Shown here in pieces: positions 52,868 to 61,715 of a stretch of 64,000 bases of DNA. A program made the translations under genes and the position numbers. Origin of the DNA: Aldehydirespirator sp965116195 (lineage in GTDB: Bacteria; Actinomycetota; Acidimicrobiia; Acidimicrobiales; Aldehydirespiratoraceae); NCBI GenBank assembly GCA_965116195.1, contig OZ220491.1, forward strand, positions 1,922,001-1,986,000, read 5' to 3'. The notes under the pieces are model-generated. The model did no database searches, was not told the DNA's origin, and saw only the letters and a list, made by a program, of their open reading frames with translations. Position 1 is the first letter of the stretch. Each line of letters starts with the position of its first letter.

Positions 52868-55800
52868 ATGGTAGAGGATTACGGTTCATGCTCTGACGCT
52901 GGCCCCCCCCCCCCCCCGACGCGGAAGTGGCGAGAAGGGGGTCTTGGTGTGGGTAGGTTCGGGTTCATTGGTCGGGGGCTGTTGGTTGTAGCTGGTTTGC
53001 TGGCGGCTGGTCTTGGTCCGGTCTCCACAGCAGCAGGCCAGTCCGTGCCCGCGGCACCGGTGGCTGCGGCTATTCCGCGTCCTGGTGGGTTTGATCTCTT
53101 TTGGGATGATCCGGCGGATCCTTCGATCATCAAGTATCAGGTGAGTGTAACTCAGAGTAGTTCGACACGGAATTGGCTTGACATATCCGGTTCTAATGCC
53201 AAAACAACTTCACATAGGATAAGTAACAGTGGTAGCGCTCATATCAGGCTCCGGGCAGTTAACGGCAACGGTGCCGGTGCAGAATACTCCACTGATCGTA
53301 ATCCTCCTGGTACCCAGGGGTTTGAGGTGTCGGCTGTTCCTGCGCAAGTGATTGAGGGCAACGCGGGTAGGCGAGACATAGCCGTTACAGTCAAGTTGCT
53401 TCCTGCGAGTTCTCCAGCCTCTGCAGAGCTGAGGTTGACCCTGCTGGCCTTTTCCTTCAGTGGTTCGACTGGTAGCACCACTGTGACTGACAACACGAAT
53501 ACAGCTGCGGCTACTTCTTGCACTTCGCCCAGTCCTGCAGGTGCTGATATTTGTTATCCCAACGGGAACAGGTTGACTATAGCCAGTGGGCAACAGTCAG
53601 CAACGCTGACCATCGGTGTTTTGGGCGACAGCACCGAAGAAGCCCAGACCGAGAAGATGAACATATATGCTTATGTTACTTCGCTCAGTCCCAATATAAC
53701 AGGTATGATGCAGCTTGCTATTCTGGATGATGACGGTGCCAATGCTCTGCCTGGAGCACCGACTGGGCTTTCTGGTGCAGCGAGTGCGGGGTCGGCCACC
53801 TTGTCGTGGACTGATCCTGATGATGATTCGATCACCGGGTATCAGTTTCGTCAGAAGAAGGGGACTGATGCTTGGGGTGGTTGGACTGATATAGCCAACT
53901 CAGATGCTGACACTATTTCTCACATTGTCTCTGGTTTGGACAATGGCGTGAGATACCAGTTCCAGATTCGTGCCCAGAGCCTCATCGGTAACAGCGATGC
54001 ATCCAATACCGCATCCGTCACGCCCACCACCACCACCACCACTACCACTACCACGACTACAACCACTACCACGACTACAACCACTACCACGACTACAACC
54101 ACCACAACCCTTCCTGCTAAGCCGACCGGATTGTCTGGCAGTGCGGGTGCGGGGTCTGCGAGTTTGTCATGGACTGATCCTGGTAATGCCATGATTACCG
54201 GCTATCAATATCGCCAAAAAAGAGGTGCTGCTTCTTGGGGTGATTGGACCGATATTTCTGGTTCTGGTGCTGGGACCACTGCTCATACCGTGTCTGGTTT
54301 GGATGCAGGTGTTGTGTATCAGCTCCAGATACGAGCCACAAGCGGCAACGGCCGCGGCGAAGGTCCCGCATCAGATGCCGTGTCGGTTACGCCCACGGCG
54401 GTCACGTCGTCATTGAGTATTGCTGATGTGACCGCGGCTGAGAGTGGCACGTTCACGTTCACAGTTACAGCGGATCCGGTGTCAACCTCACCGATCACCT
54501 TCAAATACAAAGTCACAGCCGAGGCCTCGGACACTGCCACCGCCGACACTGATTTTACTGCGCTGTCCACACCAACAGCAGCCACGATAGCCGCCAACAC
54601 GTCTACCACCACGTTCACGGTGACCGTGACCGATGACGACCTGGACGAAGATGACGAGACGTTCACAGTAACGTTGTCAGACCCCGGTGCCGGTATAGCA
54701 ATCCCGGATACGACTGCCACCGGTACCATCACAGATGACGACAACTCCCCAGTACTGACCGCCATCAATGACGTGTCGGTCACATTGGGCCAAACAGTGG
54801 ACATCACAGCCACAGCAACAGAAGCCGACGGTGACACAGTGTCATACGCATGGACACGCAAAACCGGCGAGACCACACCCGCAGTTCCACAAAGCACAGA
54901 TTTGAATGTGGCGAGGTTGATGTTCACGCCAGCCGCTGTGGGTACCTACACCATGACCGTCACCGCGTCAGACGGCAACGGCAACACAGACACCGAACAG
55001 GTGGTCATCACAGTGGCCAGTACCGTTACAACAACCACCACCACAACAACGACCACTACCGTCAGACCGGCCCCGACTGTTACCACCCCGGTCGCCCCTC
55101 CTCCTGCTCCTACCACCGTTGCCACGACCACCACCACCGTGGCTCCAGTTGTGCCGAAACCGGTTGGGGACGGGAGCATGGCTGATCTGTTGCCGGTATT
55201 TTCGGCCTGTGTGGGCGGCGCATTGGATGATGCGGGGTTTGGTGATGTCAAGGGTTTGGGTGCTGAGGACGTGATCAACTGTCTGGCCCATTACAGGATC
55301 GTTTTTGGCAAGTCTGCGGAACGGTTTGATCCTGGTGGATTGGTGACACGTTCGCAGTTGGCGCTGATGTTGCACCGCGCCGCAAAAATCGCCGAGTTGG
55401 ACTTGGCTGGTGACGGTGCCACAGGATTTGATGACATAACAGGTTTGGGCGAGGAACGCCGCAACGCGATCGGCGTGTTGACACACCACATGATCCTCAC
55501 AGGAACCACCGACAACACGTTTGAACCCGATGCGCCTGCGACGCGTCTGGAAATAGTGTCCGCGTTGATTGAACTCCTGCGACTGGCCAACCCCGATTTG
55601 TTCAACACAAACAAGACCTTGAAACTGGCCGCCAACAACATTGACTACTTTGACGACACCCGTGCGAATCTGCTCCACACAGACGATGATCTGGTCAGCT
55701 ACGCCTACGAACTAGGACTGACGACAGGCAGCGCCGCCGACCAGTCCATGTTTGACCCGTCGGGCACAGTGCCACGCAAACACGTGGCAGCCTTCGTAAC

Positions 55801-56182
55801 ACGCATGCTCGCTCATACCAACCTACGCCCAGCCGGGTTGACCGCGCAGGCTGACGGTCGCACAATAGTCGTGTCCGTACGCGACAACAACTTCCAACCG
55901 CTCAGCGCGCAAGTCGTTGACGGGTTCTACACAGACACCAGCGACGAAGACGAAGCGTTCGACGACCAGGGTGAATGCACCTCAAGGGTCAACCCCATAA
56001 AGCGAGGCACCACAAAATGCCAGACAGACACAACAGACCCCAAAACCGACGCACAGGGCAATGCCAGGTTGACCATACCCAACACAGCCGGCCGCAACCT
56101 CACCATATGGACATGGTCCGACACAGTCGGCACCACCTACAACCAAGAGGTGGACGCTGCCAGACTACAACTCCCCAGCTAG
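52868..56182 (+). CDS. Large SLH-anchored surface protein with FN3, Calx-beta and poly-Thr linkers
   Basis: Order in 1104 aa: 15-C tract codons (12-17), signal peptide with hydrophobic GLLVVAGLLAAGLG, FN3-like domain, a Calx-beta-like domain, FN3 (~290-385), a run of about 27 Thr (387-413), FN3 (~417-505), Calx-beta (~510-620, TFTVTVTDDDLDEDDETF), a PKD/cadherin-like domain (~625-730), a second Thr/Pro linker, and three SLH-type repeats (~772-990; FDPGGLVTRSQLALMLHRA). A C-terminal Ig-like domain with a Cys pair follows. SLH repeats bind pyruvylated wall polymer, which the CsaB-like enzyme could make. AAAGG precedes the ATG. Confidence 0.9.
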   Translation: MVEDYGSCSDAGPPPPPTRKWREGGLGVGRFGFIGRGLLVVAGLLAAGLGPVSTAAGQSVPAAPVAAAIPRPGGFDLFWDDPADPSIIKYQVSVTQSSSTRNWLDISGSNAKTTSHRISNSGSAHIRLRAVNGNGAGAEYSTDRNPPGTQGFEVSAVPAQVIEGNAGRRDIAVTVKLLPASSPASAELRLTLLAFSFSGSTGSTTVTDNTNTAAATSCTSPSPAGADICYPNGNRLTIASGQQSATLTIGVLGDSTEEAQTEKMNIYAYVTSLSPNITGMMQLAILDDDGANALPGAPTGLSGAASAGSATLSWTDPDDDSITGYQFRQKKGTDAWGGWTDIANSDADTISHIVSGLDNGVRYQFQIRAQSLIGNSDASNTASVTPTTTTTTTTTTTTTTTTTTTTTTTTTTTTLPAKPTGLSGSAGAGSASLSWTDPGNAMITGYQYRQKRGAASWGDWTDISGSGAGTTAHTVSGLDAGVVYQLQIRATSGNGRGEGPASDAVSVTPTAVTSSLSIADVTAAESGTFTFTVTADPVSTSPITFKYKVTAEASDTATADTDFTALSTPTAATIAANTSTTTFTVTVTDDDLDEDDETFTVTLSDPGAGIAIPDTTATGTITDDDNSPVLTAINDVSVTLGQTVDITATATEADGDTVSYAWTRKTGETTPAVPQSTDLNVARLMFTPAAVGTYTMTVTASDGNGNTDTEQVVITVASTVTTTTTTTTTTTVRPAPTVTTPVAPPPAPTTVATTTTTVAPVVPKPVGDGSMADLLPVFSACVGGALDDAGFGDVKGLGAEDVINCLAHYRIVFGKSAERFDPGGLVTRSQLALMLHRAAKIAELDLAGDGATGFDDITGLGEERRNAIGVLTHHMILTGTTDNTFEPDAPATRLEIVSALIELLRLANPDLFNTNKTLKLAANNIDYFDDTRANLLHTDDDLVSYAYELGLTTGSAADQSMFDPSGTVPRKHVAAFVTRMLAHTNLRPAGLTAQADGRTIVVSVRDNNFQPLSAQVVDGFYTDTSDEDEAFDDQGECTSRVNPIKRGTTKCQTDTTDPKTDAQGNARLTIPNTAGRNLTIWTWSDTVGTTYNQEVDAARLQLPS
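52903..52917 (+). repeat. 15-nt poly-C tract in the surface-protein gene
   Basis: A homopolymer of 15 C near codon 12. Reading on after +1 C meets TAG about 12 codons later (...GSWCG-stop); after -1 C it meets TAG about 25 codons later. Only lengths equal to 15 modulo 3 express the full protein. Confidence 0.9.
54029..54111 (+). repeat. Poly-threonine coding repeat
   Basis: About 27 consecutive Thr codons (ACC, ACT, ACA, ACG mixed). An 18-bp unit ACTACCACGACTACAACC repeats three times. It separates two FN3 domains. Confidence 0.9.
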
Positions 56183-56206
56183 GTCTCAGTTCGCCAAGTT
56201 GCGGCG

Positions 56207-57316
56207 ATGACTGAAGCCACATCGCCTGCGCCGGAAGTTGTGGTGGTGGGAAGTGCGAACCTCGACTTGGTCGTGGATGTGGTGACGATCCCGGTGGCCG
56301 GCGAGACCGTTCTGGGTGGTGACCTGCGGAGAATCCCGGGCGGCAAAGGTGCCAACCAAGCTGTGGCAGCGTCCCGGCTTGGCCGACGCGTGGCAATGGT
56401 CGGGCGTGTTGGTGACGACGATGCGGGCTCTCTGCTGCGCTCGGCTCTTGACTCTGCCGGGGTTGACACTGAGGCACTGGCTGTCACCAGTGACACTCCC
56501 AGCGGCACTGCTCTGATTACGGTGGGCTCGGACGGCGACAATGCCATCGTCGTGAGCCCCGGCGCAAATGGTCACCTCAGCGTCGCCGACATTGAAGCTG
56601 CCGCTGACGTGATAGCTGCCAGCAAGGTACTGCTGCTACAACTTGAGATCCCGCTGGAGCCGGTGACGGCCGCAGCCCGGTACGCCCACGGGACCGTGGT
56701 GCTGAATCCGGCACCTGCACCCGAGATCGAGTTGCCTCCCGAACTACTGCGGCACGTGGATGTTCTGGTGCCCAACCAGACGGAGTTTGCGCCACTTGCC
56801 AGCTACCACGGCAACCACATCAACAGCATCAAGGCCACCAACATCAATGCCAACAACATCCAAAACGCAAACCATATTCACAGCAACAACAGCATTGACG
56901 CCAACAACATCCACAACGCAGACGGCATTCACAACGCCCACGACATCAACGACATTCACAGCGAAGCCAACCTGCGGAACTGGGTGTCGGCGGCGCGGTG
57001 CCTTGCGGTACCAGCCGTGGTCGTCACTCTCGGAGCCGGCGGTGCCATGGTGATCACAGACGGGCACCCAACGCACGTCCCGGCCCCGACTGTGACACCG
57101 GTTGACACAACAGCGGCAGGCGATGCCTTCTGCGGCGCGCTGGCGGACGCTCTTGTTGACAATGCCGACCTGGTGCAGGCAACCAGATGGGCTGTTCAGG
57201 TGGGTGCAGCCACCACCCTGCGCGCCGGTGCCCAGCCGTCACTACCCACTCCAACAGAGGTGAGGCAACTGCTCAAACTCAGCCCTGATTCCGCCCTAGC
57301 CTTGCCCCATGACTGA
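56207..57316 (+). CDS. rbsK: Ribokinase (PfkB family) with Asn/His/Ile repeat insertion
   Basis: A PfkB sugar kinase: VVVGSANLDLVVDV, IPGGKGANQAVAASRLG, and the catalytic DTTAAGDAFCGALADAL near residue 305. It phosphorylates ribose released by the nucleoside hydrolase encoded next. At residues ~201-253 a low-complexity insert (NINANNIQNANHIHSNN) interrupts the usual PNQTEF...A region after the conserved Asn-x-x-Glu motif. It overlaps the hydrolase gene by 8 nt. No clear promoter or ribosome site precedes ATG 56207. Confidence 0.92.
   Translation: MTEATSPAPEVVVVGSANLDLVVDVVTIPVAGETVLGGDLRRIPGGKGANQAVAASRLGRRVAMVGRVGDDDAGSLLRSALDSAGVDTEALAVTSDTPSGTALITVGSDGDNAIVVSPGANGHLSVADIEAAADVIAASKVLLLQLEIPLEPVTAAARYAHGTVVLNPAPAPEIELPPELLRHVDVLVPNQTEFAPLASYHGNHINSIKATNINANNIQNANHIHSNNSIDANNIHNADGIHNAHDINDIHSEANLRNWVSAARCLAVPAVVVTLGAGGAMVITDGHPTHVPAPTVTPVDTTAAGDAFCGALADALVDNADLVQATRWAVQVGAATTLRAGAQPSLPTPTEVRQLLKLSPDSALALPHD
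56820..56965 (+). repeat. In-frame coding repeat in the ribokinase gene
   Basis: Short AACAACATCCAC-type units encode Asn/Ile/His-rich sequence absent from other ribokinases. Confidence 0.85.
57297..57302 (+). promoter_or_regulatory. -10 element TAGCCT within rbsK, before the nucleoside hydrolase
   Basis: TAGCCT ends 6 nt before ATG 57309. It may provide a second, internal leaderless promoter. Confidence 0.4.
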
Positions 57317-58256
57317 TGAATCTGTAAAGAGCCGACCAAAGATCGTGCTTGACTGTGATCCCGGGCTTGATGATGCCATCGCCATTCTGACTGCAGCCCA
57401 CTATGGCGAACTGATTGGTATCACCACCGTCAACGGCAACGTGAACATTGACAAGACCACCCACAACGCTCTGATCACCACCCAGATTGCAGACATCGAC
57501 GTGCCGGTACATCGCGGAGCGGCACGCCCACTGATCGCTCCGGTCCTGGACGCAGCCCGCATTCACGGGGACACCGGTCTCGGCGATGTCAACCTTCCGG
57601 AGTTGACCCGAACCACAGCCTCCGAGGACGCTTTCACCTTTTTGTGCGACACAGCCCGCTCTGTTGACGACCTGCACATAATCGCCGTGGGGCCGCTGAC
57701 CAATTTGGCTCTGGCCCTTCAGCGCGACCCCGACCTGCCTCGTCACATAGCCGACCTGACGATCATGGGCGGTGGTGCCCATGCAGGTAACGTCACGGCG
57801 GTTGCTGAGTTCAACGTGTGGGCCGACCCGGAGTCCGCAGCCATCGTATTTCGTGAGATAGCACCCTTGACGATGGTGGGTCTTGACGTCACCCACCGGG
57901 TTCTGCTGGGTACCGACGAAGCCACGTTGATGCGCAATACAGGAACTCCGGCGGCTGACTTCGCTGCCGCACTGCTGGACTTTGCCTATGACCGATGCCG
58001 CGAGTTCGGCCTTGACGCGGCTCCGATACATGACGCAACGGCTGTCATGGCTGTAACCCACCCACACCTGTTCCGCACCTCGAAACACCCCGTGACAGTC
58101 GAGTTGCATGGAGAACACACACGCGGCATGACTGTCACCGACATGCGCCCACCCGTCGTGTTCGACGAATCAACTCCGCCAGCTCACAACGTCGTGTGGG
58201 ACGCTGACACCAAAACCGTGATCAACCTGATCACAAAAGCCGTCACCAGCCATTAA
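57309..58256 (+). CDS. Inosine-uridine nucleoside N-ribohydrolase (IunH family)
   Basis: The calcium-binding N-terminal motif is VLDCDPGLDDAIAI. Other family parts are TTVNGNVNIDKTTHNAL, VGPLTNLALAL, IMGGGAHAGNVTAVAEFNVWADPE and a C-terminal HDATAVMAVT Asp. It cleaves nucleosides to base and ribose in salvage; the ribokinase next to it would use the ribose. Length (315 aa) is normal. The ATG overlaps rbsK by 8 nt. Confidence 0.93.
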   Translation: MTDESVKSRPKIVLDCDPGLDDAIAILTAAHYGELIGITTVNGNVNIDKTTHNALITTQIADIDVPVHRGAARPLIAPVLDAARIHGDTGLGDVNLPELTRTTASEDAFTFLCDTARSVDDLHIIAVGPLTNLALALQRDPDLPRHIADLTIMGGGAHAGNVTAVAEFNVWADPESAAIVFREIAPLTMVGLDVTHRVLLGTDEATLMRNTGTPAADFAAALLDFAYDRCREFGLDAAPIHDATAVMAVTHPHLFRTSKHPVTVELHGEHTRGMTVTDMRPPVVFDESTPPAHNVVWDADTKTVINLITKAVTSH

Positions 58257-58459
58257 ACGCAGCTGGCCTGCTCCTGAACTGCTGCCACCGCCTTGCTCAT
58301 CCTGAAACTCCTCTCTTCAGCGCCTGCACACTGCTCACCTCAACACCACGCCGAACAGACCAACACCTGAGCCACGCCGACACCACAGTTACATATTGTC
58401 TAGGTATTGTCTCCCGAAATCGGACTCAGCAAACGGACTGCACAGTCTGGGCGGCTGGG
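58257..58459. other. Intergenic region between convergent genes
   Basis: About 200 bp. It holds TATTGTCTAGGTATTGTCT-like doubled sequence near 58395. No gene or terminator is seen. Confidence 0.5.
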
Positions 58460-59680
58460 CTAAGTGGGTGGCGCAGTTGCGTTGTCTGGCTCCAGGCTGC
58501 CGGCGGTGGCTGCCAAAGAAGCAACCGCGGCGGGCAGACCCGGTCCGTGTGGCAGACCCAGCACCGTCATTGCGGTCTCCATACCACCGAGTGCGCCAAG
58601 CAACATCGGCTCATTCAGGTCGCCGACATGACCGAAACGGAAAGCTCGTCCCTCCATCTCTGACATCATGGCTGAGCCGACACTCACTCTGAAACGGTCA
58701 CGGGCCAGATCGATCAACGGCCCAGCCGCAATGGGTTCGGTGCGCACGCAGGTAATCGCTGCGGCACGATGCTGAGGTTCGACAATGTTGATCTCCCAGG
58801 GCCCGTTGGTTGCCCAACCGTCAACCGCGGCATGTACTGCGGCAGCCCAGCGACGGTGTCGCGCCGTGGACGCGTCCACACCGCCCAACTCAGCAATCAT
58901 GTCCAGCGCAGCACGCAAGGCAAAGATGTGTTGCTCGGGAGGGGTGCCACCGAAGCGCTTGTAGATGTGGCCTCTCTCGAAACGGGGGCCCCAGGCCAGA
59001 TGAAACCTGGGGGTCCTGGCAACGGAGTTGCGTTGCATGGCGCGCTCGCTCAGAGCACAAAATGAGAGCCCAGGCGGCATCATCAGGCCCTTCTGTGAGG
59101 CCGCCACCACCACATCAATACCCCAGTCTTGCATACGCAGCGGCTCGGTTCCCAACGAACACACGGCATCGACCACGTACAGCGCCGGATGGCCCACCTC
59201 GTCAATGGCAGCCCGCACCGCCGCCAAGTCGGTTACAGCACCCGTGGAGGTCTCGGTGTGTACCACACAGACATTGCGGATGCGATGCTGTTTGTCGGCG
59301 GCGAGTATCTCGGCAATTTTGGCTGGGTCGGTGGGAGCGCGAATGTCGGGGGCCGTTGACACCACGTCATAGCCGAGGTCTCGGGCCATCAGCGCCCATC
59401 GGCGGCCGAACGTCCCGCAGTCAGGTATGAGCAGAGTGTCACCGGGATCAAGCGTGTTGATCAGTGCCGACTCCCAGGCACCGTGACCAACAGTGGTCAA
59501 CACCACGATCCCGGCAGCGCCACCGAACAAGTCCGGCAGATCACCCCACACACTTTCAGCCAGCGAGATGAAGTCCGGGTCGGCGAAGTCAATAGCGGGC
59601 CGACGAAACGCTTCCAGAACCCGGTCTGGAATGTTCGTCGGCCCAGGGTTCTGAACGAAGTATCGACCCGGTCCACTCAT
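58460..59680 (-). CDS. Class V aminotransferase (serine/alanine-glyoxylate type)
   Basis: A PLP enzyme of about 400 aa. Recognisable parts are QNPGPTNIPDRVLEAF, GHGAWESALINTLDPGD, HTETSTGAVTDL, VVDAVCSLGTEPL with the PLP-pairing Asp, and AASQKGLMMPPGLSF with the Schiff-base Lys. It would move amino groups between serine or alanine and glyoxylate or pyruvate. The first 38 codons are duplicated in the ORF just upstream, which overlaps the start ATG (ATGA). Confidence 0.88.
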   Translation of the reverse strand: MSGPGRYFVQNPGPTNIPDRVLEAFRRPAIDFADPDFISLAESVWGDLPDLFGGAAGIVVLTTVGHGAWESALINTLDPGDTLLIPDCGTFGRRWALMARDLGYDVVSTAPDIRAPTDPAKIAEILAADKQHRIRNVCVVHTETSTGAVTDLAAVRAAIDEVGHPALYVVDAVCSLGTEPLRMQDWGIDVVVAASQKGLMMPPGLSFCALSERAMQRNSVARTPRFHLAWGPRFERGHIYKRFGGTPPEQHIFALRAALDMIAELGGVDASTARHRRWAAAVHAAVDGWATNGPWEINIVEPQHRAAAITCVRTEPIAAGPLIDLARDRFRVSVGSAMMSEMEGRAFRFGHVGDLNEPMLLGALGGMETAMTVLGLPHGPGLPAAVASLAATAGSLEPDNATAPPT

Positions 59681-59823
59681 GCGTTCGTGCCCACGCCAAC
59701 AGCACCGGTGCTGAAGTCCGGGTCTGCGAAGTCAATAGCGGGCCGACGAAACGCTTCCAGAACCCGGTCTGGAATGTTCGTCGGCCCAGGGTTCTGAACG
59801 AAGTATCGACCCGGGCCACTCAT
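59677..59823 (-). pseudogene. Tandem duplicate of the aminotransferase 5' end (48-codon ORF)
   Basis: ATG 59823 opens an ORF whose first 38 residues equal the aminotransferase N-terminus (MSGPGRYFVQNPGPTNIPDR onward). It then diverges (STGAVGVGTNA) and stops at TGA overlapping the real ATG 59680. The duplicated unit is 143 bp and nearly identical, so it looks recent. It could act as a coupled leader peptide. Confidence 0.85.
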
Positions 59824-60026
59824 GCGTTCGTGCCCAAGCCAACAGCACCGGTGCTGTTCATGTTCATGATCCCAATGCGTTCATGACTGCAAAGCTCATA
59901 GTCATGTTCGTTTATTCCCATGCGTTCATAAGTCCAGCTGTGGTTATCAGACCAGGCGAGTCTATTGGGTCCAAGCGTGTTCACTAGTCCAAGCGTGCTC
60001 ATGAGTCCAAGGCCAGGTGCGCTCAT
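59820..60026 (-). CDS. 68-codon linker ORF between NPD and aminotransferase genes
   Basis: ATG 60026 overlaps the NPD stop (ATGA), and the TGA at 59820 overlaps ATG 59823 of the next ORF (ATGA). The sequence begins with repeats of the NPD tail (SAPGLGLMSTLGLVNTLG) and ends NSTGAVGVGTNA-like, the same tail as the 48-codon ORF. It has no recognisable domain. It is translatable through coupling, but biological function is doubtful. Confidence 0.4.
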   Translation of the reverse strand: MSAPGLGLMSTLGLVNTLGPNRLAWSDNHSWTYERMGINEHDYELCSHERIGIMNMNSTGAVGLGTNA

Positions 60027-61294
60027 GAGTCCAGGAGCGCCGACAGAGACTCGACCGACTCGATGAATTCTTCCACCATCTCATACACCAACTGTGCGCT
60101 GGTCTTGACCTGGTTCATTGTGCCGACAATCTGGCCGACGAAGTAGTTGGCGAGCTTCTCGGCACCCGATCCCGGGGTGTGCGCGGCCCGTTCGATACGC
60201 CGTTGTGCGGTGCGGGTGAGCACCGGTTGCAGCGGCATTCCCAGCGGGTCGGGAGTGTCGGGGTTGTGCCACTCCTCAGTCCACGCTGACTTGAGCATCC
60301 GCGCCGGCTTGCCGGTGAGCGAGCGCGACCGCATAGTGTCTGCTGACGAAGCGGCCAGCATCTTGTCCTTCACCACCGGATGTGTCTCGGCTTCAGCGGT
60401 TGTCAGCCACACCGAACCGCACCACACGCCCTCGGCACCCAGGGCCATCGCCGCAGCCATCTGGCGTCCTCGTCCGATTCCGCCTGCGCCCAGCACCGGT
60501 ATTTCCACAGCGTCAACGATCTCTGAGATCAGCACCATTGATCCGATCTCGCCGGTGTGGCCGCCGGCCTCATATCCCTGAGCGATGATGATGTCAACGC
60601 CCGCGGCGGCATGGCGTTCGGCGTGGACGGTTCGTCCGGCCAGCGCACCGATCAGTCTGCCGGAGTCTTTGACCGCCTTGATCATCTGCGGCGGTGGTGA
60701 CCCCAGGGCGTTGGCGACGAACCTCGGACGGTGAGCCAGAGCCACGTCAAGTTGCGCTCCGGCGGCATCGGCAGAGAACGGTGTCAGGTCGCCGAGGCTG
60801 CCGAAGGAGGTCAACGACTCTGTTACTTCATCGCTGGGCAGAGGCGGTACTGCGTAGCGGGCGAGGATGTCCTCCACGAAGTCAACGTGGGCTGGTGGTA
60901 TCAGCTTGCGAACATCATCAAGCGTGAAATCGCCGCCAGCACTGCCGCCGGTGTCGGTGCCGCCGCTGCTGCCCGTGCCACCAGAGACGTTGGCCGTGCC
61001 GCCGCTGCTGCCCGTGCCACCAGAGACGTTGGCCGTGCCGCCGCTGCTGCCCGTGCCACCAGAGACGTTGGCCGACAGACTGGCCGGCATGATGACATCA
61101 ACACCGTAGGGCCGGTCGCCGATCTCGGCCTCAATCCAGTCCAGGTCGATGTCCAGGGACTGTGGCGAATGCGCGACAGCGCCGAGCACGCCCATACCTC
61201 CCGCCTTGGACACCGCAGCAACCACGTCACGGCAGTGACTGAAGGCAACGATGGGAAACCCAATGCCCAAAATGTCGGTGATACGTGTTCTCAA
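60023..61294 (-). CDS. Nitronate monooxygenase (NPD) family FMN enzyme with Gly/Ser/Thr repeat insertion
   Basis: A TIM-barrel flavoprotein: FPIVAFSHCRDVVAAVSKAGGMGVLGA, IIIAQGYEAGGHTGEI, VPVLGAGGIGRG-like IPVLGAGGIGRGRQMAAAMALGAEGV. It would oxidise alkyl nitronates or act as a 2-nitropropane dioxygenase-like enzyme. At residues ~73-118 three 13-codon units (NVSGGTGSSGGTA) are inserted. TTG 61294 has AGGAG 6 nt upstream and overlaps the stop of the preceding linker ORF (TTGA). Confidence 0.9.
   Translation of the reverse strand: MRTRITDILGIGFPIVAFSHCRDVVAAVSKAGGMGVLGAVAHSPQSLDIDLDWIEAEIGDRPYGVDVIMPASLSANVSGGTGSSGGTANVSGGTGSSGGTANVSGGTGSSGGTDTGGSAGGDFTLDDVRKLIPPAHVDFVEDILARYAVPPLPSDEVTESLTSFGSLGDLTPFSADAAGAQLDVALAHRPRFVANALGSPPPQMIKAVKDSGRLIGALAGRTVHAERHAAAGVDIIIAQGYEAGGHTGEIGSMVLISEIVDAVEIPVLGAGGIGRGRQMAAAMALGAEGVWCGSVWLTTAEAETHPVVKDKMLAASSADTMRSRSLTGKPARMLKSAWTEEWHNPDTPDPLGMPLQPVLTRTAQRRIERAAHTPGSGAEKLANYFVGQIVGTMNQVKTSAQLVYEMVEEFIESVESLSALLDS
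60940..61080 (-). repeat. 39-bp in-frame coding repeat in the NPD gene
   Basis: Three 39-bp units encode ANVSGGTGSSGGT. The flanks are conserved barrel segments. Confidence 0.92.
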
Positions 61295-61677
61295 GTTCGA
61301 CTCCTACGTGTCTTCGCAGTTGGTGTTTCTTCGCAGTTGGTGTTGATGTGGTACCGCACAGTTGAGTGGTTGAGGTTGATGAGTGTCTTCAAGTGCGACT
61401 CCTGCGCGTCTGGGGACAAGGGTGATGCTGGCCCCGCTGGGCCTGTGATGAGTGGCTTCAAGTGCGACTCCTGCGCGTCTGGGGACAAAAAGGGTGATGC
61501 TGGCCCCGCTGGGCCTGTGATGAGTGGCTTCAAATGTGGCTCCTGCGCGTCTGGGGACAAAAAGGGTGATGCTGGCCCCGCTGGGCCTGTGATGAGTGGC
61601 TTCAAATGTGGCTCCTGCGCGTCTGGGGACAAAAAGGGTGATGCTGGCCCCGCTGGGCCTGTGATGAGTGGCTTCAA
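61291..61677 (-). CDS. 128-codon linker ORF made of 72-bp repeats between ACAD and NPD
   Basis: TTG 61677 overlaps the ACAD stop, and TGA 61293-61291 overlaps the NPD TTG, both as TTGA. The product is mostly a 24-residue repeat (KPLITGPAGPASPF + LSPDAQEPHL). It ends KTRRSRT-stop, while ACAD ends QTRRSRT-stop. Junctions AGGAG-N6-TTGA recur at 61675, 61603, 61531, 61459, 61390 and 61292. It is probably a by-product of duplication of the ACAD/NPD joint that stayed translatable. Confidence 0.5.
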   Translation of the reverse strand: MKPLITGPAGPASPFLSPDAQEPHLKPLITGPAGPASPFLSPDAQEPHLKPLITGPAGPASPFLSPDAQESHLKPLITGPAGPASPLSPDAQESHLKTLINLNHSTVRYHINTNCEETPTAKTRRSRT

Positions 61678-61715
61678 GTGCGGCTCCTACGTGTCTGGCT
61701 CCAGGTGAGGCCGGC
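61292..61715 (-). repeat. 72-bp repeats of the ACAD-stop/NPD-start junction
   Basis: Spacings between successive TTGA junctions are 72, 72, 72, 69 and 98 bp. Each unit has the ribosome-binding sequence AGGAG followed by a TTG or ATTTGA joint. Confidence 0.92.

Noticed and set aside
61379..61708. Plus-strand ORF with repeated FKCDSCASGDKKGDAGPAGPV (zinc-ribbon/collagen-like)
   Set aside because: It is the reverse strand of the 72-bp junction repeats and overlaps the ACAD 3' end; the frame stays open only because the unit is 72 bp.
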